From a virus: a DNA stretch of 23,354 nucleotides. Location: IMG/VR virus record IMGVR_UViG_3300035698_004965, positions 1-23,354 of that record; one strand, written 5' to 3'. Made by a program: the position numbers and the translations under genes. The notes below the pieces were generated by a model. That model did not search any database. It saw nothing but the letters and a program-made list of their open reading frames with translations, and was not told where the DNA came from. Every line of letters starts with the position of its first letter. Within the stretch, counting starts at the first letter, position 1. Of this stretch, positions 14,401 to 19,744 are shown in pieces.

Positions 14401-17400
14401 AGTTTGGTGAATGGCTTGATAGCCGTAAGCAGCACACTGACCCTGCTGGTGATCCTGATGTACTTACCCCACCGGGTAATGATGTATTCAGAGCCTCCAT
14501 ACGTGAGAAAAAGGAAGGTGGTACTTCTGATAAAAAAACTGACAAACTAAACAATAAAGAACAATTCTTTAAATACAGCGCAGTTGCAATTGGTAGTGCA
14601 AATGATTTAGTTAGTGATACCATTAACGAGTTTGGTAGTGGTGGGATGTTAGTGCCGTTCAGGGCTATTCTTGGTAGAATAGGGGCACTCACAAAGGATG
14701 TTACTATTTATATAGTTCCAAAGGAACTTACAGGTAAGGCAGCAGCATTTTATAACCTTAACAATGGGTACATTGTGTTGGCTGAGGATGTGTATAATAA
14801 TGGTGGGCAAGATTACGCCCACGTAGTATTGCACGAATTGGTCCATGCAGCTTTTTCAAAAGTGCTGTCAGTTAATATGGATGCAAGGGTAGCACTAGAA
14901 AATATAGCCCGTGAAGCATCTTATGCAATAAACAATACCAATGAGGTATACGCATTTGAAAACCCTGATGAGTTTTTAGCGGAAGCACTAGCTAACAGCA
15001 GCATACAAGAAATATTGATGACTACAGATGCATCAAAAAACCTTGTTGATAGCATGTACAAAATGCGCAGCGGGATACCTAACCGGGTAATTTCATTGTG
15101 GGATACTATTGTTGATACAGTACTACAGGCACTTGGCCTTGGTTTAAAAAATTATACACTTATGGAGGCAATCCTAAATGTATCAGCGAGACTAGATGCG
15201 GATGTTTCAAAGCCGGGGTTTGATCGGCGCATGTCAAAAGATGATATGTCTGAATTAAATTTTGTAGAAACCATTGAAAAAGCATCTACCGCTATTTGGG
15301 CATATGGCAACAGTAACTTTGCCCCACCAGAGGCGGGTAGCAACCTACCCGTACTGCGTGACAAGTTTAACCAGATTATACTTAAAGAAGGAAGGCAAGA
15401 ACAGCGCTCGGTGCCATGGGTACTCAGCCTTACCTCAATGGACTACATCGTAAGAGTGTCAGAGAGGTTCTTCAATAAAGTAAACAACCCAGTCCGCCAA
15501 ATCCATGATGCTATGGAAATGATTAGGACAAAGGGTGATACTTTGTTTGCAAAAAGTGAGCCACTTATCTCCAAGATGTATGAGTTGGAAAAGAAATACC
15601 GCGCTACAGGTGAGTGGGTTAATTTTTCGCAGTTGGTTCACGCCGAAACTACGGCTAATGTGTACGCCGACCGGCCCCTGTCCAACAATAAACACCTTGG
15701 TAAGAATGCCCTACGCGGGGTGTGGGCCAAGGCACGCCATGCTGAGTTGAAGCGCATACACGATGCACTACCCGATGATTTGAAAGCCCTTCGTTCAGAA
15801 GCCGTAACCTTTTTCAGAGACCAACAGAATGCCATGAGCTTGGGCATCATCAAAAACCGGGTGCTTAGGGCACTTGGCATAAATGATGATGCACTGGCAC
15901 AGAGAATTTTTGACAATACGGCTACTGATGCAGATAAGGTAACCCTCGGGGGTGAACACATACTTGAGTTGATCCAAGATGCAAAAGAGTTATCAAAAAT
16001 TGAGGGGCCATATTTCCCCCTCATGCGTCGTGGAAACTTCGTGGTACGTGCAACAGCAATAGTGACCCCACCCCCTGCCGGTGCCAAAGCCCTATCTGCA
16101 AATAGATTTCAGTTCACCGATAGGGCATTGGCTGAAAATTATGTTGGAAGCCAGTCACCCCATACCACACTTAAGAGCATTATTATAAGCTCAGTAACTG
16201 GTGAACAATTTGAGATTACCCCGGCAGGTAAGAAGGTTCGTATATCCGAGAATGATGCGGACGCTATCCGGGTGTATGTAGTGGAAGTGCAAAACCAGCA
16301 TGTGGAATTTTTCAAGACCCAGCGTGAGGCCCTTGAAGCTGCCCATGGCCTAGAGGAAACAGGTGAGTATTCTGAAGTAAAGGGTGCCATCCCTCGCAAG
16401 TATGAGGAAGAAGGTAGGCGTGCTGACATGCTTACCCACCAGATGACAGCGTTGTTGAATGGGCTGAAGCGCCGTAAGGGGTTTCAGGAAATGCACCCTG
16501 TTATGCAGCATGAGCTTGAGATTGCCTTGAATGAGGCAAGCATACGTTATATGGGGTCAACCCGCATACAGTCCCGCCGTCAGCCTCGCCGCAACATAAT
16601 TGGGGCTTCCATGGACTTGACCCAGAACACCCTTGAATACACAAAGTCTGCTTCAAATTACCTCGGTAGGTTAGAATACCAGCCAGCACTTGAAGTTGCA
16701 CTTAAGGAAATGCGGGAGTTAGCCAACGCATCGTATGACAAGCCCGGTACTATGGGGCGTGGTTCTATAGCCAATGAGGTTGAAAGGCGTGCTGATGTTG
16801 GTACAGGGTTCTCCCCGTCCAACCCGTTCCAGCCTGCAATACAGCGCATATTAACGTGGTCGTTCATTGATAAGCTGGCATCACCGGCCTACTCTCTTAT
16901 CAATGCCACCCAGCCAATCATGCTTACCATGCCAGTACTGGCAGCTAGGTACGGCATCGGTCGGTCGTTCAGATTTATGACCAAGGCTTATTCTGACATT
17001 GGGGCTGGTGGCATAGCAAAAAGTGGCATCAAGGATACTTTGGGTAAGATAACCAATCCAACTAATAAACCACAGAGCTATGTGGAGTTTGTTAAAGGAA
17101 GGCTTACAGACACCAATGAAAGGGCTATGGTTGATTGGCTCGTAGAGCGTGGTTTGCTGGACCCGGACGCTGGATTGGAAGTTGAAAGCTTCATCAGGTC
17201 ACGGAGCACTAACACACTCTTTGAGCGCGGTGTAGCGGGAGTTGATAAGGGTGTTGGGTACTTTGAGGGCATAGCACGCCAAATGCCCAAGGCTGTTGAA
17301 ACTATCAACCGTGCAGCTTCTGCACTGGCTGCTTACAGATTGGAGGTTACCCGGTCAGGTAACCATGAAGCTGCGTTGCAGTATGCCCAAGATACAGTTA

Positions 17401-18449
17401 GCGCTACCCAGTTCAACTATTCCAATACCAATGCTGCACCATTTATGAACCATCCTATTGGGAAACTAAGTTTCCAGTTCAAAAAGTTTGGTATCGGTGT
17501 GTACCAGCTTATTGGTGAAAACATTGGTAAGGCTGTCCGGGGGGAAACAAAAGCTGAAAGGATTGAAGCGTTGAAGGCCCTAGGGTATATAGGGGCAATG
17601 CATTTCGCCGCTGCTGGTGCCATGGGCTTACCGACAGAGCCGTTCAAATTCCTGCTTATGGGTGCTAACCTTGTGGGGCTAACTGACTACACTTGGGAAG
17701 ATGTGCAGCACGATGTTAGAACCAATGCTGCTGAAATATTTGGACCAACACTTGGTGAAATGGTTTCCCGTGGGGTAACTCGTGGTCTCCCTGCCGGGTT
17801 CGCCTTTGATGCATCCGGCAGGCTGGGTATTGATAGCCCCCTTACGTTCGGCCAGCCACGGTCGAATGATACGGATGATGTGTGGGGGTGGTTTGCTGAT
17901 ACAGCTTTCGGCGCACCGGGGTCTCTCATAAAGGACTGGCACAGCGGGCTACAAACCCTTAGTAATGGTGACTTCGGTAAAGCGGCCGAGTTACTTATAC
18001 CATTTAAAGCTGCATCAGATACTGTCAAGGCATACCGTGCTGCTTCTGAGGGACCAAAGACTAAGCTTGGTCGCCAGACTATGACACCATACTCATTATC
18101 TGAAGCCATGCTTCAGGGCTTTGGGCTTATGCCTGCTAGGGCTGCGGAGAACCGTGAAAAACGGGTTGCCTTTTATCGTGGCCAAGCGGCTGCTACTGAC
18201 GAGAAGTCTAGGCTCATGGAGGACTGGGCGTCTACCAGTGCAAATGAACGCGGGCGTATGTGGGGTTCAGTTGAAGCGTGGAACAGGCTACGCCCCCAGT
18301 CAGATCGTGTGACCCGTTCGCAGCTTGATAAGTTTGCCCGCGATAAGGAAGCCCGTGATAAGGCTGCTATTAGTACCGGTGGCATTGTGCTATATAAGAA
18401 AGATGAACAGTTGTTAGATAGTATGTCTAACACCTATAACACACAATAG
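11493..18449 (+). CDS. Giant polyvalent internal virion protein (pyrophosphatase-like and HExxH segments)
   Basis: The largest gene: 2318 residues. A hydrophobic Ala/Gly-rich segment at about 122-155 could insert in a membrane. Residues about 300-470 are Pro/Ala/Val-rich and disordered (PVAP repeats), and 790-820 has AKPE repeats. Residues about 848-980 match an inorganic-pyrophosphatase-like polyvalent domain: [33 protein letters not shown] (near 894-907), [23 protein letters not shown] at 1114-1118 fits a zinc peptidase (zincin) signature. The remainder to the C-terminus is helical, with late hydrophobic stretches near 2025-2060 ([17 protein letters not shown]). Such multi-domain proteins are injected with phage DNA and are thought to act on host targets. 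GAGGTAG precedes the ATG. Domain calls are by motif recognition. Confidence 0.85.
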   Translation: MAEWWQTSRVTGNLEGPVDSHVTWGDYFTTFAGVGLPQLVSAIPAATRALTDETTSEFGQIINEGSKLAQEGLHGIADSNFESLGRSAQKRLAADITSPEFWSDDPISSMMLKSTQTAPSIMAAAVPAFLTSGAILPIVAAGATAGGISAASTVDEIYSAIDAMSDEKLQSESKMYADLRASGMDEKSARAKHASVLRGNRPLMLMLVGTVTGMVGPAGQIAKATTGAKVAGGVTKRVGKAAAAGAGSETIQTGLEDWSVQQGMVEGELQESVDYGRVASRAIEGGIIGAILSSPTGVANGERRTTPPPPAVPPAAVPPAATSTPPAPAAPIQPTIVDTIAPSEVEALANSSGGEVTPVGIQPQTNPTAVVENQETGGLPIDPNATRKPPTTASKGGTADASPPAGGDVPAEASGRPVAPVAPVAPVAPVAPAIPTTSTDIPVEASAPVAPVAPAAPKPDTSTPAVSKAMGASKALKSKRMAEAEKMKGQRNAGEVRILEDLNYDPEKASKAHSDKIAANLADLGTPEKGEAFAKKGAKAKEKRAQEDADAKVIFDNLAPEDEVIPTTKEAKKKLFDRLENILSEAKEKGIKIRKRVTLETSSDHAVWLREVETLANKMRAAENTGKSGPPMDEISEFITREKIAASDGDFSAMREGRKLAGDQLKKIMGDSEGVAGGVKTEVDEDAVEQPMGDTTEDLPSEEHSENDDIQARGTSKVSNSLFDEETGSKVTSTGKTIDVASVSDEEKAAMLARLAGASTKGSAPAPKPVPKSTPKAEKIKETSKKRSAAKAEAKPEAKPEAKPVAPKPAPVPKHKVPKRNSTNSDVLKAAGATEADPTPEQRLSGEYTKGTIVWDGHNIEIETAKGSMRRGTSPDGDWEVRMPVHYGEMTDTKGVDGDAIDMFIGPNIEAAENVFVIDQFNIEPRSFDEHKVLIGFDNAMDAVEAYEKSFSDGLAADRVGDFRVMSKKEFGEWLDSRKQHTDPAGDPDVLTPPGNDVFRASIREKKEGGTSDKKTDKLNNKEQFFKYSAVAIGSANDLVSDTINEFGSGGMLVPFRAILGRIGALTKDVTIYIVPKELTGKAAAFYNLNNGYIVLAEDVYNNGGQDYAHVVLHELVHAAFSKVLSVNMDARVALENIAREASYAINNTNEVYAFENPDEFLAEALANSSIQEILMTTDASKNLVDSMYKMRSGIPNRVISLWDTIVDTVLQALGLGLKNYTLMEAILNVSARLDADVSKPGFDRRMSKDDMSELNFVETIEKASTAIWAYGNSNFAPPEAGSNLPVLRDKFNQIILKEGRQEQRSVPWVLSLTSMDYIVRVSERFFNKVNNPVRQIHDAMEMIRTKGDTLFAKSEPLISKMYELEKKYRATGEWVNFSQLVHAETTANVYADRPLSNNKHLGKNALRGVWAKARHAELKRIHDALPDDLKALRSEAVTFFRDQQNAMSLGIIKNRVLRALGINDDALAQRIFDNTATDADKVTLGGEHILELIQDAKELSKIEGPYFPLMRRGNFVVRATAIVTPPPAGAKALSANRFQFTDRALAENYVGSQSPHTTLKSIIISSVTGEQFEITPAGKKVRISENDADAIRVYVVEVQNQHVEFFKTQREALEAAHGLEETGEYSEVKGAIPRKYEEEGRRADMLTHQMTALLNGLKRRKGFQEMHPVMQHELEIALNEASIRYMGSTRIQSRRQPRRNIIGASMDLTQNTLEYTKSASNYLGRLEYQPALEVALKEMRELANASYDKPGTMGRGSIANEVERRADVGTGFSPSNPFQPAIQRILTWSFIDKLASPAYSLINATQPIMLTMPVLAARYGIGRSFRFMTKAYSDIGAGGIAKSGIKDTLGKITNPTNKPQSYVEFVKGRLTDTNERAMVDWLVERGLLDPDAGLEVESFIRSRSTNTLFERGVAGVDKGVGYFEGIARQMPKAVETINRAASALAAYRLEVTRSGNHEAALQYAQDTVSATQFNYSNTNAAPFMNHPIGKLSFQFKKFGIGVYQLIGENIGKAVRGETKAERIEALKALGYIGAMHFAAAGAMGLPTEPFKFLLMGANLVGLTDYTWEDVQHDVRTNAAEIFGPTLGEMVSRGVTRGLPAGFAFDASGRLGIDSPLTFGQPRSNDTDDVWGWFADTAFGAPGSLIKDWHSGLQTLSNGDFGKAAELLIPFKAASDTVKAYRAASEGPKTKLGRQTMTPYSLSEAMLQGFGLMPARAAENREKRVAFYRGQAAATDEKSRLMEDWASTSANERGRMWGSVEAWNRLRPQSDRVTRSQLDKFARDKEARDKAAISTGGIVLYKKDEQLLDSMSNTYNTQ
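12560..12573. repeat. Dispersed palindrome site 8
   Basis: TACC-CCGGTA-GGTA in the giant protein gene; reads V-T-P-V-G-I. The spacer is the same as in site 3. Confidence 0.75.
12741..12785 (+). repeat. Tandem 9-bp repeat coding PVA units
   Basis: Five perfect in-frame copies of CCTGTGGCC encode a (PVA)5 stretch in the disordered linker of the giant internal protein. A degenerate further block follows near 12832-12860. Confidence 0.9.
13684..13699. repeat. Dispersed palindrome site 9
   Basis: TTACC-TCAACA-GGTAA in the giant protein gene; reads V-T-S-T-G-K. Confidence 0.85.
13869..13904 (+). repeat. Tandem 12-bp repeat coding AKPE units
   Basis: Three perfect copies of GAGGCCAAGCCA are placed in frame before the pyrophosphatase-like segment of the giant protein, giving a charged proline-rich linker. 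Confidence 0.9.
14464..14479. repeat. Dispersed palindrome site 10
   Basis: TTACC-CCACCG-GGTAA in the giant protein gene; reads L-T-P-P-G-N. Confidence 0.85.
15076..15089. repeat. Dispersed palindrome site 11
   Basis: TACC-TAACCG-GGTA in the giant protein gene, in a minority codon phase (I-P-N-R-V). Confidence 0.7.
16216..16231. repeat. Dispersed palindrome site 12
   Basis: TTACC-CCGGCA-GGTAA in the giant protein gene; reads I-T-P-A-G-K. Confidence 0.85.
17345..17364. repeat. Dispersed palindrome site 13
   Basis: GGTTACC-CGGTCA-GGTAACC, perfect 7-bp arms, in the giant protein gene; reads V-T-R-S-G-N. Confidence 0.9.
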
Positions 18450-18450
18450 T

Positions 18451-18464
18451 TACCCGGCGAGGTA
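18451..18464. repeat. Dispersed palindrome site 14
   Basis: TACC-CGGCGA-GGTA directly after the giant gene's stop; its right half forms the Shine-Dalgarno of the gene at 18469. Confidence 0.8.
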
Positions 18465-18468
18465 TGCC

Positions 18469-18702
18469 ATGTTGGGGTTTGAAGGCTGTGAACCTGATGT
18501 AATAGGTGTAAATTTACACCGCCGCATTGTGATGCGTAGTGACTACTTGGCCGGAACCATAGTCAATATGTTTGACTTCGATGGGGAAGAAACAACTTCA
18601 ATTGAAGATGTAGTAGCAATCGTTGTGAAATGGGATTGCAATGTTGGGTGGGGTTCAGTCAATATGTCTATGATTGCTGACAATACCCTTTTAGTGAATT
18701 AA
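18469..18702 (+). CDS. Small hypothetical protein
   Basis: A 77-residue protein that I cannot place in a family. It begins MLGFEGCEPDVIGVNLHRR, followed by a hydrophobic/acidic part (IVNMFDFDGEE), an EDVVAIVVKWD segment and a polar end. Two cysteines are present (residues 7 and about 56). GAGG (18459-18462) provides a ribosome binding site 6 bases before ATG; this GAGG is the right half of a TACC-N6-GGTA palindrome. It begins the group of small + strand genes after the giant ejection protein. Confidence 0.6.
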   Translation: MLGFEGCEPDVIGVNLHRRIVMRSDYLAGTIVNMFDFDGEETTSIEDVVAIVVKWDCNVGWGSVNMSMIADNTLLVN

Positions 18703-18719
18703 CCATGTGAGGTAGAGCT

Positions 18720-18971
18720 ATGGCTGATGAAATTTGGAGAACACCTAGCACACAGGTGTACACAAAAATTGTGCCAGTGACCAAGGCTGATGAAGACTTA
18801 CCTGATGGGGTATGCAGGGGCTTGTACATCGGCACCGGTGGCACTCTGACCATCATTGATGCTAGCGGTGGCACCAGATCAATTACAGTTGTTGCTGGTA
18901 GTTTATTGCCATTCGCGGTATTGCAGGTCAAAGATGCTGGTACAGCATCGGCTGTACTTGCATTGTATTAA
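18720..18971 (+). CDS. Spike base-like protein (GTA Rcc01079-type)
   Basis: An 83-residue protein. The order DLPDGVCRGLYIGTGGTLTIIDASGG, then SITVVAGSLLPFAVLQVKDAGTASAVLALY (quoted in pieces: RGLYIGTGG, SITVVAGSLLPF, AGTASAVLALY) fits the small spike base protein family known from the Rhodobacter gene transfer agent and from alphaproteobacterial phages, where it attaches to capsid or spikes. All-beta composition and length agree. GAGG at 18709-18712 lies 7 bases before the ATG, within a near copy of the dispersed palindrome. The assignment rests on pattern recall. Confidence 0.62.
   Translation: MADEIWRTPSTQVYTKIVPVTKADEDLPDGVCRGLYIGTGGTLTIIDASGGTRSITVVAGSLLPFAVLQVKDAGTASAVLALY
18799..18812. 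repeat. Dispersed palindrome site 15
   Basis: TACC-TGATGG-GGTA in the spike base-like gene, minority codon phase (L-P-D-G-V). Confidence 0.7.
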
Positions 18972-18981
18972 GGGGTAAGTT

Positions 18982-19158
18982 ATGGCATATGACAATAAAT
19001 ATGACAAGCGCAACATCCCGCATAAGCAACCGACCCGGAATGCAGTTACAGATGAAAATAACCGCATACCAGCGCAGGCCGGTACTGGGATGGTTCCATC
19101 CAAACGCCGGATCGAAGTAGGGGCTATGCCCAGTAGCAATGAAGACAAGGATGATTAG
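18982..19158 (+). CDS. Short basic-polar protein, unknown function
   Basis: A 58-residue open frame from ATG 18982 (with GGGG at 18972-18975 upstream) to TAG 19156-19158. It begins MAYDNKYDKRNIPHKQPTRN and is rich in Asn, Lys, Arg and Pro, with no hydrophobic core, so it is probably disordered; the end is acidic (SSNEDKDD). It fills the space between two other genes in the same direction, with gaps of 10 and 2 bases, and is therefore likely real in spite of its size. No family recognised. Confidence 0.55.
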   Translation: MAYDNKYDKRNIPHKQPTRNAVTDENNRIPAQAGTGMVPSKRRIEVGAMPSSNEDKDD

Positions 19159-19160
19159 GA

Positions 19161-19436
19161 ATGCCAAAGAAAGAGGGGGTGCGCGACCCGAAATCGCACC
19201 GCACCCCAGCACAAATAAGAAAAATGGATAGGGGGTACAATACCGAACCCGGCCCGTCAAAGGCCCGCGCCAATAACAACAAAGCTAGGCGCATGCTTGA
19301 GAAGGAAGGCAAGGTGCACAAGGGTGACGGTATGGATGTTAACCACATAAAACCACAAAGGAAGGGCGGATCAAACAAGCGCTCAAACCTTAATGTGGTT
19401 CCAAAATCTAAGAACCGTGGGTGGCGGGACGATTAG
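19161..19436 (+). CDS. HNH-like small nuclease
   Basis: A 91-residue basic protein. The C-terminal half has the HNH pattern MDVNHIKPQRKGGSNKRSNL followed by NVVPKSKNRGW: the D-x-N-H of the first strand, the GG loop, the Asn of the helix, and a final Asn in place of the third His (an H-N-N form). The N-terminal half is Lys/Arg-rich with no zinc-binding cysteines, so it is a minimal form. Phages use HNH proteins in packaging or as free nucleases; which applies here is unknown. It is the last + strand gene before the convergent junction. The start is 2 bases after the previous stop, with AGGA directly before the ATG. Confidence 0.72.
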   Translation: MPKKEGVRDPKSHRTPAQIRKMDRGYNTEPGPSKARANNNKARRMLEKEGKVHKGDGMDVNHIKPQRKGGSNKRSNLNVVPKSKNRGWRDD

Positions 19437-19463
19437 GCCCGATAGGCACATTTGTAGAAATTG

Positions 19464-19497
19464 AATGGGGGCTTACCCAGTCAGGTAAGCCCCCATT
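19464..19497. terminator. Perfect 14-bp-arm hairpin at the convergent junction
   Basis: The arms AATGGGGGCTTACC (19464-19477) and GGTAAGCCCCCATT (19484-19497) are exact reverse complements around a 6-base loop, CAGTCA. It lies in the 74-base gap between the last + strand gene (stop at 19436) and the last - strand gene (stop at 19511), the expected place for a bidirectional terminator. No clear U-run follows on either strand, so factor-independent termination is not certain. Its core is a copy of the dispersed TTACC-N6-GGTAA palindrome. Confidence 0.75.
19473..19488. repeat. Dispersed palindrome site 16
   Basis: TTACC-CAGTCA-GGTAA, the core of the 14-bp-arm hairpin at the convergent junction. 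It is the only copy lying clear of both genes and ribosome binding sites. Confidence 0.9.
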
Positions 19498-19510
19498 AGC
19501 GTCATAGCCG

Positions 19511-19729
19511 TTACTTGCGGGCGGCGGGGGCCGTATTGACCGCCTCCGTGGAAGCAGCGCGCTTCGGAGCCGCTTTAGTGGAAGCTGCCTTCTTCGGAGC
19601 TACCTTCTTCGTATCCGCCTTCGTGGAAGCCGCTTTCTTCGGAGCTACCTTCTTCGTAGCCGCCTTCGTGGAAGCGGCTTTCTTCAGGGCCGTCTTGGTG
19701 GTATTGCCAGTGGCAGGAACTTTTACCAT
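19511..19729 (-). CDS. Histone H1-like Lys/Ala repeat protein
   Basis: A 72-residue protein, extremely rich in Lys, Ala and Thr and with almost no other residue types after the start. It is built from repeats of KKAASTKA and TKKVAPKKAAST, like the C-terminal tails of eukaryotic H1 and of bacterial H1-like proteins. Such tails bind DNA without sequence specificity and condense it. AGGAAAG lies upstream of the ATG and overlaps the stop of the primase gene, so the two form one - strand operon with this gene last. A + strand frame across the same bases is a shadow rich in Ala and Phe. A nucleoid-type or packaging role is inferred. Confidence 0.75.
   Translation of the reverse strand: MVKVPATGNTTKTALKKAASTKAATKKVAPKKAASTKADTKKVAPKKAASTKAAPKRAASTEAVNTAPAARK
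19550..19690 (-). repeat. Imperfect tandem repeats in the H1-like gene
   Basis: The - strand gene repeats units of about 45 bases, visible on the + strand as TTCGTGGAAGC, TTTCTTCGGAGC and TACCTTCTTCGTA in regular order. Each unit encodes KKAAST plus a KKVAP-type segment. Confidence 0.75.
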
Positions 19730-19744
19730 GGGTTGTTTTCTTTC

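Noticed and set aside
15334-15351. CGGGTAG-CAAC-CTACCCG hairpin in the giant gene
   Set aside because: A perfect 7-bp inverted repeat, but with half-sites in the reverse order (GGTA before TACC) and a single copy, so treated as chance.
17345-17364. Palindromes as recognition sites of a restriction-modification system
   Set aside because: Some arms contain GGTNACC and the bipartite form recalls restriction sites, but phages usually lose such sites, whereas this motif is strongly enriched; a self-modification signal remains possible but unsupported.
19161-19436. HNH gene as a homing endonuclease within an intron
   Set aside because: The neighbouring genes are intact and not split, and the gene keeps normal spacing in the operon, so it is a free-standing gene.
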